Source: Pseudomonas protegens
GTDB taxonomy: Bacteria > Pseudomonadota > Gammaproteobacteria > Pseudomonadales > Pseudomonadaceae
Reading direction: 5' to 3'
Assembly: GCF_003363755.1 (NCBI RefSeq)
Contig: NZ_CP031396.1
Span: 4,434,501-4,498,500, forward strand
Length of the DNA stretch: 64,000 nt
Positions 40,580-49,070 of this stretch are shown piece by piece (the first letter of the stretch is position 1; every line of letters starts with the position of its first letter). The translations under genes were made by a program, and so were the position numbers. The notes under the pieces are model-generated. The model had not been told where the DNA came from, did no database searches, and saw only the letters and a list, made by a program, of their open reading frames with translations.

Positions 40580-43096
40580 ATGACGCAAGTCACGGTGAAA
40601 CAACTGGCCGATGAGGTCAAAACACCGGTAGAGCGCCTGCTGCAGCAGATGCGTGAGGCAGGTCTGCCGCACACCGCCGCCGAGGAACATGTGAGCGACA
40701 GTGAGAAGCAGTCGTTGCTGACTCATCTGAAAAGCAGCCACAAGGCGAAAGTGGAAGAACCACGCAAGATCACTTTGCAGCGCAAGACCACCAGCACCCT
40801 GCGTGTTGCTGGCAGCAAGAGCATCAGCGTTGAAGTGCGCAAGAAGAAAGTCTTCGTGCAGCGCAGCCCGGAAGAAATTGAAGCCGAGCGTCAACGCGAA
40901 CTGGAAGAACGCCGCGCAGTAGAAAATGCTGCTCGTCAAAAGGCTGAAGAAGAAGCCAAGCGTCGCGCCGAAGAAGAAGCGCGTCGCCAGCCTGCTCCGG
41001 TTGCCGAGCCTGTTGCCGCGCAAGCTGCTGCAGCCCCTGCACCTGCGCCTGTGGTCGAAGCTGTGCAAGAAGCACCAGTGGCCGCTCCGGCGCCGGTTGC
41101 CGAGCGCAAGAAAGACGAGCAGCGCCGTCCGGACAAGTCCCGCAACGACGACAACCGTCGCAGCGGCGATGGCGAGCGCAAAAACGCTCCGCATCGTGCT
41201 TCGGTCAAGGAAAAGGCACCAGCGCCGCGCGTTGCTCCACGTACCACCGACGAAGAAAGCGATGGCTTCCGTCGTGGTGGTCGCGGCAAGGCCAAGCTGA
41301 AGAAGCGCAATGCTCACGGTTTCCAGAGTCCAACCGGGCCAGTGGTACGTGACGTGCAGATCGGCGAGACCATCACTGTGGGCGAACTGGCCCAGCAGAT
41401 GTCGGTCAAGGCTGCCGAAGTCATCAAGTTCATGTTCAAGCTGGGCACTCCAGCCACCATCAACCAGGTTCTGGATCAGGAAACTGCCCAGCTGGTTGCT
41501 GAAGAACTGGGCCACAAAGTGACCCTGGTCAGCGACACTGCCCTGGAAGATTCCCTGGCCGAGTCCCTGAAGTTCGAAGGTGAAGCGGTTGCCCGTGCGC
41601 CGGTCGTGACCGTAATGGGCCACGTTGACCACGGTAAGACCTCGTTGCTGGACTACATCCGTCGCGCCAAAGTGGCCGCGGGCGAAGCCGGTGGTATTAC
41701 CCAGCACATCGGTGCCTACCACGTAGAAACCGAGCGCGGCATGGTCACCTTCCTCGACACCCCAGGTCACGCCGCGTTTACCGCCATGCGTGCCCGTGGT
41801 GCCAAGGCCACCGACATTGTGATCCTGGTGGTTGCAGCGGACGACGGCGTGATGCCGCAGACCGTTGAAGCTGTTCAGCACGCTCAAGCTGCCGGCGTTC
41901 CGCTGGTGGTTGCGGTGAACAAGATCGACAAGCCGGGCGCCGACCTGGACCGTATCCGCAGTGAACTCTCGGTTCACGGCGTGACGTCGGAAGATTGGGG
42001 TGGCGATACGCCGTTCGTACCGGTTTCCGCGAAAATGGGTACCGGTGTCGACGACCTGCTCGAAGCCGTTCTGCTGCAAGCCGAAGTACTGGAACTCAAG
42101 GCGACTCCTTCGGCTCCTGGCCGTGGTGTCGTGGTTGAATCCCGTCTCGACAAGGGCCGCGGCCCGGTAGCCACCGTACTGGTTCAGGACGGTACGCTGC
42201 GTCAAGGCGACATGGTGCTGGTCGGTTCGAACTACGGCCGCGTGCGCGCCATGCTCGACGAGAACGGCAAGCCAATCAAGGAAGCCGGTCCTTCCATTCC
42301 GGTCGAGATCCTCGGCCTGGACGGTACCCCGGACGCTGGCGACGAGATGAGCGTAGTGGCCGACGAGAAGAAAGCCCGTGAAGTGGCTCTGTTCCGTCAA
42401 GGCAAGTTCCGCGAAGTCAAACTGGCTCGTGCTCACGCCGGCAAGCTGGAAAACATCTTCGAAAGCATGGGCCAGGAAGAGAAGAAGACGCTCAACATCG
42501 TCCTCAAATCCGACGTCCGTGGTTCGTTGGAAGCTCTGCAAGGCGCTCTGAACGGCCTGGGCAACGACGAAGTGCAAGTGCGTGTAGTGGGCGGCGGCGT
42601 CGGTGGTATTACCGAAAGCGACGCCAACCTGGCACTGGCCTCCAACGCTGTACTGTTCGGCTTCAACGTGCGTGCCGATGCCGGCGCCCGGAAGATCGTC
42701 GAGCAGGAAGGTCTGGATATGCGTTACTACAACGTGATCTACGACATCATCGAAGACGTCAAGAAAGCCCTGACCGGTATGTTGGGCAGCGACGTTCGGG
42801 AGAACATCCTGGGTGTTGCCGAAGTTCGCGACGTGTTCCGCTCGCCGAAGTTTGGCGCGATCGCCGGTTGCATGGTCATCGAAGGTGTCGTGCACCGTAA
42901 CCGTCCAATCCGTGTACTGCGTGAAGACATCGTTATCTTCGAAGGCGAGCTGGAATCCCTGCGCCGCTTCAAGGATGACGCCTCCGAAGTGCGTGCCGGC
43001 ATGGAATGCGGTATCGGCGTGAAGAGCTACAACGACGTCAAAGTCGGTGACAAGATCGAAGTCTTCGAGAAGGTCCAGGTTGCTCGCAGCCTCTAA
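40580..43096 (+). CDS. infB: Translation initiation factor IF-2
   Basis: The 838-residue protein has a small N-terminal IF2 subdomain, then a long charged Ala/Glu/Arg- and Pro-rich linker (about 90–250). A second IF2N domain follows, then the G domain with GHVDHGKT near residue 350, DTPGH and NKID, and domains II–IV that bind fMet-tRNA. It brings initiator tRNA to the 30S P site. The initiator tRNA gene lies 2 kb upstream in the same region. Confidence 0.97.
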   Translation: MTQVTVKQLADEVKTPVERLLQQMREAGLPHTAAEEHVSDSEKQSLLTHLKSSHKAKVEEPRKITLQRKTTSTLRVAGSKSISVEVRKKKVFVQRSPEEIEAERQRELEERRAVENAARQKAEEEAKRRAEEEARRQPAPVAEPVAAQAAAAPAPAPVVEAVQEAPVAAPAPVAERKKDEQRRPDKSRNDDNRRSGDGERKNAPHRASVKEKAPAPRVAPRTTDEESDGFRRGGRGKAKLKKRNAHGFQSPTGPVVRDVQIGETITVGELAQQMSVKAAEVIKFMFKLGTPATINQVLDQETAQLVAEELGHKVTLVSDTALEDSLAESLKFEGEAVARAPVVTVMGHVDHGKTSLLDYIRRAKVAAGEAGGITQHIGAYHVETERGMVTFLDTPGHAAFTAMRARGAKATDIVILVVAADDGVMPQTVEAVQHAQAAGVPLVVAVNKIDKPGADLDRIRSELSVHGVTSEDWGGDTPFVPVSAKMGTGVDDLLEAVLLQAEVLELKATPSAPGRGVVVESRLDKGRGPVATVLVQDGTLRQGDMVLVGSNYGRVRAMLDENGKPIKEAGPSIPVEILGLDGTPDAGDEMSVVADEKKAREVALFRQGKFREVKLARAHAGKLENIFESMGQEEKKTLNIVLKSDVRGSLEALQGALNGLGNDEVQVRVVGGGVGGITESDANLALASNAVLFGFNVRADAGARKIVEQEGLDMRYYNVIYDIIEDVKKALTGMLGSDVRENILGVAEVRDVFRSPKFGAIAGCMVIEGVVHRNRPIRVLREDIVIFEGELESLRRFKDDASEVRAGMECGIGVKSYNDVKVGDKIEVFEKVQVARSL

Positions 43097-43167
43097 CTCG
43101 CGCACTTCAAGAGCCCTGGTGGCCCGCCGCATGCAAGTGCCCGGCGCCTCCAGCGGCCTCTAAACGC

Positions 43168-43201
43168 AACGCCCGGTCTGGCTCCTGCCAGGCCGGGCGT
43201 T
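43168..43201 (+). terminator. Terminator-like hairpin between infB and rbfA
   Basis: AACGCCCGGTCTGG (43168–43181) and CCAGGCCGGGCGTT (43188–43201) form a 14-bp stem with one G–U pair, followed only by TT. Inside the operon it is more likely a partial terminator or RNA-processing site than a full stop. Confidence 0.65.
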
Positions 43202-43255
43202 TGCCGCTTTCAGACCACACGGGTTTCACCGTGAGGCAGTAACAGGTAACAAGAC

Positions 43256-43657
43256 ATGGCAAAAGAATACAGCCGTACCCAACGCATCGGTGATCAGATG
43301 CAGCGCGAACTGGCGCAGCTGATCCGTCGCGAAGTCAAGGATCCACGCGTCGGCCTGGTGACCATCACCGCCGTGGAAGTCAGCCGTGATGTCGGTCACG
43401 CGAAGATTTTCATCACCGTGATGGGCCAGGAAAACGCCGAAGAGATCGCCCAGAGCATCAAGGTGCTGAACTCGGCGGCAGGTTTCCTGCGCATGCAACT
43501 GGCCAAGGAAATGAAGCTGCGCAGCGTGCCGCAACTGCACTTCCATTACGACGAAAGCGTGGCCCGCGGGGCACACCTGTCGGCCCTGATCGAGCGTGCC
43601 GTGGCTGAAGACAGCCAGCATGGCGACGCGCCTGCCCCTGAAGACGCCAAGGAGTAA
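43256..43657 (+). CDS. rbfA: Ribosome-binding factor A
   Basis: The 133-residue KH-fold protein has the family start RTQRIGDQMQRELAQLIRRE and the late LRSVPQLHFHYDESVARG. It binds immature 30S subunits near the 16S 5' helix and is needed for cold adaptation. It is separated from infB by 159 bases that hold a hairpin, and from truB by three bases. Confidence 0.96.
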   Translation: MAKEYSRTQRIGDQMQRELAQLIRREVKDPRVGLVTITAVEVSRDVGHAKIFITVMGQENAEEIAQSIKVLNSAAGFLRMQLAKEMKLRSVPQLHFHYDESVARGAHLSALIERAVAEDSQHGDAPAPEDAKE

Positions 43658-43660
43658 GCG

Positions 43661-44578
43661 GTGGCTCAGGTCAAGCGTATCCGTCGTAACGTCAGCGGCA
43701 TCATCCTCCTGGACAAGCCGCTGGGCTTCACCTCCAATGCGGCGCTGCAGAAAGTCCGCTGGTTGCTCAATGCCGAGAAGGCCGGTCACACCGGCAGCCT
43801 CGATCCCCTGGCCACCGGTGTGCTGCCGCTGTGCTTCGGTGAGGCCACCAAGTTCTCGCAATACCTGCTCGATTCCGACAAGGGTTACGAAACCCTGGCG
43901 CAGTTGGGCAAGACCACCACCACCGCGGATGCTGAAGGCGAAGTTTTGCAGACCCGCGAAGTGACCGTTGGTCGTGCCGATATCGAAGCGGTATTGCCGG
44001 AATTTCGCGGCGAAATCAAACAGATACCGCCGATGTACTCCGCCCTCAAGCGTGATGGCCAGCCACTCTACAAACTGGCTCGTGCAGGGGAAGTGGTGGA
44101 GCGCGAACCGCGTTCTGTTACTATTGCGCGCTTGGAATTACTCGCCTTTGAAGGCGACACTGCGCGCCTGGCGGTGGACTGCAGCAAAGGCACCTATATC
44201 CGCACCCTGGTGGAAGATATTGGTGAAAAGCTCGGCTGCGGTGCTTACGTTGCAGAGCTGCGACGGACCCAGGCCGGACCTTTCAGCTTGGCCCAGACGG
44301 TCACCCTGGAAGAGCTTGAAGCCGTGCACGCCGAAGGCGGCAATGAAGCGGTAGATCGCTTCCTGATGCCATCGGACAGCGGCCTGCTGGATTGGCCACT
44401 GCTGCAGTTCTCGGAGCACAGCGCGTTCTACTGGCTCAATGGCCAGCCGGTACGTGCCCCGGATGCACCGAAGTTCGGCATGGTGCGGGTACAGGATCAC
44501 AACGGTCGCTTCATCGGTATCGGTGAAGTGAGCGAAGACGGGCGCATCGCGCCGCGTCGACTGATTCGGTCAGAATGA
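43661..44578 (+). CDS. truB: tRNA pseudouridine-55 synthase
   Basis: The 305-residue enzyme has the conserved GIILLDKPLGFTSN, the catalytic aspartate in GHTGSLDPLATGVLPLC near residue 48, and a C-terminal PUA domain (from about 240). It forms pseudouridine 55 in the T loop of elongator tRNAs. The start is GTG at 43661 with GGAG ten bases upstream, inside the end of rbfA. It is in the conserved rbfA–truB–rpsO order. Confidence 0.97.
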   Translation: MAQVKRIRRNVSGIILLDKPLGFTSNAALQKVRWLLNAEKAGHTGSLDPLATGVLPLCFGEATKFSQYLLDSDKGYETLAQLGKTTTTADAEGEVLQTREVTVGRADIEAVLPEFRGEIKQIPPMYSALKRDGQPLYKLARAGEVVEREPRSVTIARLELLAFEGDTARLAVDCSKGTYIRTLVEDIGEKLGCGAYVAELRRTQAGPFSLAQTVTLEELEAVHAEGGNEAVDRFLMPSDSGLLDWPLLQFSEHSAFYWLNGQPVRAPDAPKFGMVRVQDHNGRFIGIGEVSEDGRIAPRRLIRSE

Positions 44579-44651
44579 CCGGACGAGGGTGGCTGTTAAC
44601 AGGCACGGTCACTACTCATTTATAGATACAGGGATTTGTCCCTGGCCTGTT

Positions 44652-44673
44652 GAAACTGTTCTTGAACAGTTTC
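44652..44673 (+). promoter_or_regulatory. Hairpin in the rpsO leader
   Basis: GAAACTGTT (44652–44660) and AACAGTTTC (44665–44673) form a perfect 9-bp stem around CTTG, 20 bases before the rpsO ATG. The position suits S15 autocontrol of its own mRNA, known in E. coli, but the pseudoknot was not established. Confidence 0.5.
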
Positions 44674-44693
44674 CTGATATAAGGATTGCCCAC

Positions 44694-44963
44694 ATGGCAC
44701 TCAGCGTTGAAGAAAAAGCTCAGATCGTAACCGACTACCAGCAAGCTGTTGGTGACACTGGTTCGCCAGAAGTGCAAGTTGCACTGCTGACCGCCAACAT
44801 CAACAAACTGCAAGGTCACTTCAAAGCCAACGGTAAAGACCACCACTCCCGTCGTGGCCTGATCCGCATGGTAAACCAGCGTCGTAAGCTGCTGGACTAC
44901 CTGAAAGGCAAAGACCTGAGCCGTTACAGCACCCTGATCGGTCGTCTGGGTCTGCGTCGCTAA
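44694..44963 (+). CDS. rpsO: 30S ribosomal protein S15
   Basis: The 89-residue protein has the S15 landmarks TGSPEVQVALLTANINKLQ, DHHSRRGLIRMVNQRRKLL and a C-terminal YSTLIGRLGLRR. It binds the 16S central domain early in 30S assembly. AAGGA precedes the ATG. It lies 115 bases after truB and before pnp, with hairpins on both sides. Confidence 0.98.
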   Translation: MALSVEEKAQIVTDYQQAVGDTGSPEVQVALLTANINKLQGHFKANGKDHHSRRGLIRMVNQRRKLLDYLKGKDLSRYSTLIGRLGLRR

Positions 44964-44993
44964 TCAGCGATTGCGCTATGAGGTTGGTTGTTT

Positions 44994-45028
44994 GCCATGC
45001 GTCAGCGGTTTTTCCGCCGGCGTATGGC
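44994..45028 (+). promoter_or_regulatory. Long hairpin between rpsO and pnp
   Basis: GCCATGCGTCAGCGG (44994–45008) pairs with CCGCCGGCGTATGGC (45014–45028) around TTTTT, a 15-bp stem with two G–U pairs and one A·C mismatch. In E. coli a hairpin in the pnp leader is cut by RNase III as part of PNPase autoregulation. This is the equivalent place. Confidence 0.6.
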
Positions 45029-45160
45029 AGGCTCCCAGCCTCAAGTTTTATCTGCTGCACCGTTTTACCTGGACAATAAAGGCTGGGCCGATTCCCCGCA
45101 TTGCCCAAGAATTTCGCAAGAATCAAGTTTCCCCAAGAGCCACAAAGAAGGTAGGACACC

Positions 45161-47266
45161 GTGAACCCGGTAATCAAAAAATTCCAGTTCGGTCAGTCGA
45201 CCGTAACCCTCGAGACTGGCCGTATCGCCCGTCAAGCTTCCGGCGCAGTATTGGTCACCGTTGACGACGACGTCAGCGTATTGGTGACCGTGGTTGGCGC
45301 CAAGCAAGCCGATCCAGGCAAGGGCTTCTTCCCTCTGTCTGTTCACTACCAGGAAAAGACTTACGCTGCCGGTAAGATCCCTGGCGGTTTCTTCAAGCGT
45401 GAAGGCCGTCCTTCCGAGAAAGAAACCCTGACCTCGCGTCTGATCGACCGTCCGATCCGCCCTCTGTTCCCAGAAGGCTTCATGAACGAAGTGCAGGTTG
45501 TCTGCACCGTGGTTTCCACCAGCAAGAAGACCGATCCGGACATCGCTGCGATGATCGGTACCTCGGCTGCCCTGGCGATCTCCGGCATTCCTTTCGACGG
45601 TCCGATCGGCGCCGCTCGCGTGGCTTTCCACGAAAGCACCGGCTACCTGCTGAACCCAACCTACGAACAACTGGCTGCTTCGAGCCTGGACATGGTTGTG
45701 GCCGGTACCGAAGAAGCCGTGCTGATGGTTGAGTCGGAAGCCAAAGAGCTGACCGAAGACCAGATGCTGGGCGCTGTACTGTTCGCCCACGACGAATTCC
45801 AGTCGGTGATCAAGGCTGTCAAAGAGCTGGCCGCCGAAGCTGCCAAGCCTACCTGGGACTGGGCTGCTGCCCCAGAAGCCACCGAACTGCTGGGCGCTAT
45901 CCGTGCCGAGTTCGGCGAAGCCATCTCCCAGGCTTACACCATCACCGTCAAGGCCGATCGTTACGCTCGCCTGGGCGAGCTGAAAGACCAGGTGCTCGCC
46001 AAGCTCTCCGGTGAAGAAGGTCAGCCTTCGGCTGCCGACGTCAAAGCCGCTTTCGGCGAGATCGAATACCGCACCGTTCGCGAAAACATCGTTAACGGCA
46101 AGCCACGTATCGACGGCCGCGACACTCGCACTGTACGTCCGCTGAACATCGAAGTCGGCGTCCTGCCGAAGACTCACGGTTCGGCCCTGTTCACCCGTGG
46201 CGAAACCCAGGCCCTGGTGGTTGCGACCCTGGGTACTGCCCGTGACGCACAGCTGCTGGACACCCTGGAAGGCGAGAAGAAAGACCCCTTCATGCTGCAC
46301 TACAACTTCCCTCCGTTCTCGGTGGGCGAGTGTGGTCGCATGGGCGGCGCTGGTCGTCGTGAAATCGGTCACGGCCGTCTGGCCCGTCGTTCGGTCCAGG
46401 CCATGCTGCCAGCCGCTGACGTGTTCCCTTACACCATCCGCGTAGTATCGGAAATCACCGAATCCAACGGTTCCAGCTCCATGGCTTCCGTGTGCGGTGC
46501 TTCCCTGGCGCTGATGGACGCTGGTGTACCAATGAAGGCGCCGGTTGCCGGTATCGCCATGGGCCTGGTTAAAGAAGGCGAGAAGTTCGCCGTCCTGACC
46601 GACATCCTGGGTGACGAAGACCACCTGGGCGACATGGACTTCAAGGTAGCCGGTACCGCCAAAGGCGTCACCGCGCTGCAGATGGACATCAAGATCAAGG
46701 GCATCACCGAAGAAATCATGGAGATCGCCCTGGGCCAGGCCCTGGAAGCTCGCCTGAACATCCTCGGCCAGATGAACCAGATCATCGGTCAGTCCCGTAC
46801 CGAGCTGTCGGCCAACGCACCGACCATGATCGCGATGAAGATCGACACCGACAAGATCCGTGACGTCATCGGTAAAGGTGGCGCCACCATCCGTGCGATC
46901 TGCGAAGAAACCAAGGCGTCGATCGATATCGAAGACGACGGTTCGATCAAGATCTTCGGCGAAACCAAGGAAGCTGCAGAGGCCGCGCGTCAGCGCGTTC
47001 TGGGCATCACCGCGGAAGCCGAGATCGGCAAGATCTACGTCGGCAAGGTTGAGCGCATCGTCGACTTCGGCGCTTTCGTCAACATCCTGCCGGGCAAGGA
47101 TGGTCTGGTGCACATCTCCATGCTGAGCGACGCTCGCGTTGAGAAAGTCACCGATATCCTGAAGGAAGGCCAGGAAGTGGAAGTGCTGGTACTGGACGTG
47201 GACAACCGCGGCCGTATCAAGCTGTCCATCAAAGACGTGGCAGCAGCCAAAGCTTCGGGCGTTTAA
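45161..47266 (+). CDS. pnp: Polyribonucleotide nucleotidyltransferase (PNPase)
   Basis: The 701-residue enzyme has two RNase PH domains (the second with GRRDTRTVRPL-like IDGRDTRTVRPLNIEVG), an all-alpha domain between them, a KH domain (KIRDVIGKGGATIRAI near 568) and an S1 domain (GKVERIVDFGAFVNILPGK near 625). It degrades RNA 3' to 5' with phosphate in the degradosome. The start is GTG at 45161 after AAGGTAGG. It is the last gene of its operon. Confidence 0.98.
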   Translation: MNPVIKKFQFGQSTVTLETGRIARQASGAVLVTVDDDVSVLVTVVGAKQADPGKGFFPLSVHYQEKTYAAGKIPGGFFKREGRPSEKETLTSRLIDRPIRPLFPEGFMNEVQVVCTVVSTSKKTDPDIAAMIGTSAALAISGIPFDGPIGAARVAFHESTGYLLNPTYEQLAASSLDMVVAGTEEAVLMVESEAKELTEDQMLGAVLFAHDEFQSVIKAVKELAAEAAKPTWDWAAAPEATELLGAIRAEFGEAISQAYTITVKADRYARLGELKDQVLAKLSGEEGQPSAADVKAAFGEIEYRTVRENIVNGKPRIDGRDTRTVRPLNIEVGVLPKTHGSALFTRGETQALVVATLGTARDAQLLDTLEGEKKDPFMLHYNFPPFSVGECGRMGGAGRREIGHGRLARRSVQAMLPAADVFPYTIRVVSEITESNGSSSMASVCGASLALMDAGVPMKAPVAGIAMGLVKEGEKFAVLTDILGDEDHLGDMDFKVAGTAKGVTALQMDIKIKGITEEIMEIALGQALEARLNILGQMNQIIGQSRTELSANAPTMIAMKIDTDKIRDVIGKGGATIRAICEETKASIDIEDDGSIKIFGETKEAAEAARQRVLGITAEAEIGKIYVGKVERIVDFGAFVNILPGKDGLVHISMLSDARVEKVTDILKEGQEVEVLVLDVDNRGRIKLSIKDVAAAKASGV

Positions 47267-47295
47267 TCGCCTTTTAGCCTTACGCTGAACAAGCA

Positions 47296-47322
47296 AACGC
47301 CCCGACTGGTTCGGGGCGTTTT
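47296..47322 (+). terminator. Terminator after pnp
   Basis: AACGCCCCGA (47296–47305) and TCGGGGCGTT (47311–47320) form a 10-bp stem followed by a run of four T. Confidence 0.93.
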
Positions 47323-47384
47323 GCTATGTGCGGCAAGGCTTCTTGGTTGCTGGTCCAGGGTGCGGGTGCTAGGTTTTAGTCCAC

Positions 47385-47460
47385 GCCGGTGTAGCTCAGT
47401 CGGTAGAGCAGCGCACTCGTAACGCGAAGGTCGCAGGTTCGATTCCTGTCACCGGCACCA
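47385..47460 (+). tRNA. tRNA-Thr (anticodon CGT)
   Basis: The 76-base gene has GCCGGTG/CACCGGC as acceptor stem, D loop AGTCGGTA, anticodon CGT in CTCGTAA, T arm GCAGG-TTCGATT-CCTGT and an encoded CCA. By my alignment the anticodon stem GCGCA/CGCGA has only three Watson–Crick pairs, with A31·C39 and G27·A43 unpaired. Visibly AT-rich DNA begins directly at its 3' end. Confidence 0.93.
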
Positions 47461-47942
47461 GATATCGAGTTTGGAGCGGTTTGCAAGTGTATGGCCCCTC
47501 CAGCAAAGTCCATCTTGTGCTGAATGAGCGCCCTCGAACGATACGTTTTTAAGAGTGCCGTCGGGTAGGTTTAATCTATGTTGAGTTCACGGGTAGTATC
47601 CATAACTCATTATTGATAGTTGTCATGGCTTATTCTGCGGGTTACTGGATGTGCTTTTCTATTTAATTGGCTACCCCCTGTAGTTGATTATTGAATGGCG
47701 TTTTTTAAAGACTCTTACAGCAGGTAGGTAGTAAGCCGAACCGAAACTTCGTTTCTTTGTATTCGCTAGTGCCTATCGTGCTTCTGGCAGTTTTGCCGTT
47801 GGCATCTGAGGTCAATGCTTTTGTGGTGGGATGGAAGTCGTACTTAGTTGCTTATGCGGCTACTTGATGCCGCTCATGAATCAGGTGGTGCCAGCGAACG
47901 GCATTGCCCATAATGGCGCCCCGGAATCATGGAGTGTTCAGC
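47461..47942. other. AT-rich region after tRNA-Thr, with a decayed reading frame
   Basis: These 482 bases are AT-richer than the rest of the window and contain no intact gene I accept. Between 47730 and 47864 one frame reads SKPNRNFVSLYSLVPIVLLA and then LPLASEVNAF before a TGA. This is hydrophobic and signal-like, but it has no in-frame ATG start. An ATG at 47695 opens MAFFKDSYSR in another frame and stops at the repeated GGTAGGTAGTA. A frameshifted small membrane or exported protein would explain this. No copy of the tRNA 3' end was found downstream. Confidence 0.5.
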
Positions 47943-48464
47943 GTGAAGAAGTGGAAGTTGGCGTTGATCGGCGCGGTGTCGCTGGCCCTTGCAGCCTGCG
48001 AGAAGGCGCCTACGTATAAGTTTGAGGGGCAGTATTTTGCAATGGAGGGTGAAGAGTGCACCACTCCGGCGAATGTGAAAGATACTGAACAATATTATCT
48101 GGAAATAACCAAAGAGGTACGAGGCACAAATGTGTTGTTCTCGGCTAATTTTCCAACTGCTTCGAAGGCTGGACTGCCTGTTGTCAGTGCGCAAAGCGTC
48201 TCACCCGATGGCGATAACCAGCTGACTTTCAATTTTTATGAACCTAAGTCAGCCGGGACCCCTCCTGAGGCTACAAAGTTCAATATCGTGCTCTCCGTTA
48301 TTCCTAATCAAAGCAAGGAAGGGCACTTGTGGGTGACCAAGGCTGAAATGAATATTGCCCGCGATGGGACAGTTCAGCAGTACGACATCCTGGAAAATCT
48401 CAGAAGATTTTTCGAACTGGGCAAGGCAGGCGTTTGCTTGAGAAAAGGAACAGCGACCGGCTGA
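47943..48464 (+). CDS. Unrecognised lipoprotein in a tRNA-linked islet
   Basis: From the GTG at 47943, which follows GGAG by eight bases, the product is 173 residues. Its lipoprotein signal is MKKWKLALIGAVSLALAAC, so Cys19 would be lipidated. The mature part has two more cysteines (GEECTT and AGVCLRK), is mostly polar with probable beta strands, and matches no family I know. The residue after Cys is Glu, which favours outer-membrane sorting. Its codon use is more AT-tolerant than its neighbours and it lies just after tRNA-Thr, which suggests acquisition. The frame is open further upstream to 47904 without support. Confidence 0.7.
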   Translation: MKKWKLALIGAVSLALAACEKAPTYKFEGQYFAMEGEECTTPANVKDTEQYYLEITKEVRGTNVLFSANFPTASKAGLPVVSAQSVSPDGDNQLTFNFYEPKSAGTPPEATKFNIVLSVIPNQSKEGHLWVTKAEMNIARDGTVQQYDILENLRRFFELGKAGVCLRKGTATG

Positions 48465-48733
48465 TCAACCTGGTTTCCTGAGGTTTCTGGCGAGTCTGTG
48501 TCTGGTGACGGCCCGGAAATCCGCCGATTTCTCGCTCATCGGTGCATCAGGTCATATAAATCGTCGCCCAAAGGTCCTATATTCGGTTGCTGTCTGAGTA
48601 CCAGCATGCTGTTTTCAGATGATCCCGAATGGTTCTGAAGGCCAGATAAATCGACGGTTGTAACGGTTTTTTGCGGCAGAGAGATCCCAACGATCCAGAT
48701 CCATCTTCCATTCCCATGATCAGAGAGAACGAG

Positions 48734-49030
48734 ATGATTCCTAAAGAGGCAAGAATCGACGTAGCGCTTGAACGGTACCTGGCTGCCACGCCTTCCTTGC
48801 AAGAGGAAATCAGCGCCCTGAGCCCCGAAGAACAGAAGCAGCAAGCGCAATGGGCGTTTGAGGACGAGGCAGAGTCTCGCGGCATCGAGCCGTGGGAACT
48901 GGTGCTCGATCTGGTGGCCGAGACACCGGAGGAACTGAAGGCTATGCGCCTGGAGGTGCATCAGGAGGTTGCTGAAGCGCTGGGCATGGACCTTGAGGAT
49001 TATCTGCAGCTCAACGAGATCGACAGTTGA
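48734..49030 (+). CDS. Small acidic protein of unknown function
   Basis: The 98-residue product is strongly acidic and helical (LERYLAATPSLQEEISALSP, QQAQWAFEDEAESRGIEPWE, LEVHQEVAEALGMDLEDYLQ) and lacks signal, membrane or cysteine motifs. I recall similar short conserved Pseudomonas proteins but no function. The ATG at 48734 has AGAGAG upstream; in-frame ATGs at 48716 and earlier are less likely. A strong terminator follows. Codon use returns to the normal GC-rich pattern here, so the islet ends before this gene. Confidence 0.75.
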   Translation: MIPKEARIDVALERYLAATPSLQEEISALSPEEQKQQAQWAFEDEAESRGIEPWELVLDLVAETPEELKAMRLEVHQEVAEALGMDLEDYLQLNEIDS

Positions 49031-49035
49031 GCCCG

Positions 49036-49064
49036 ACGCCAGCCTTAATCAGGCTGGCGTTTTT
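49036..49064. terminator. Terminator between convergent genes
   Basis: ACGCCAGCCT (49036–49045) pairs perfectly with AGGCTGGCGT (49051–49060), followed by TTTT on the plus side. It ends the small acidic gene and may also end nadC. Confidence 0.93.
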
Positions 49065-49070
49065 CATGGA

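Noticed and set aside
40553..43132. 859-codon open frame antisense to infB
   Set aside because: Shadow of a GC-rich, strongly biased gene; no independent evidence.
45065..47296. 743-codon open frame antisense to pnp
   Set aside because: Shadow of pnp; composition and repeats mirror the sense codons.
47461..48733. Integrase or att repeat marking the tRNA-Thr islet as an integrated element
   Set aside because: No integrase frame and no repeat of the tRNA 3' end within the islet; origin by integration remains unproven.
48536..48961. Minus-strand open frames opposite the small acidic protein
   Set aside because: No start signals, and the plus-strand gene has a ribosome-binding site, normal codon use and its own terminator.
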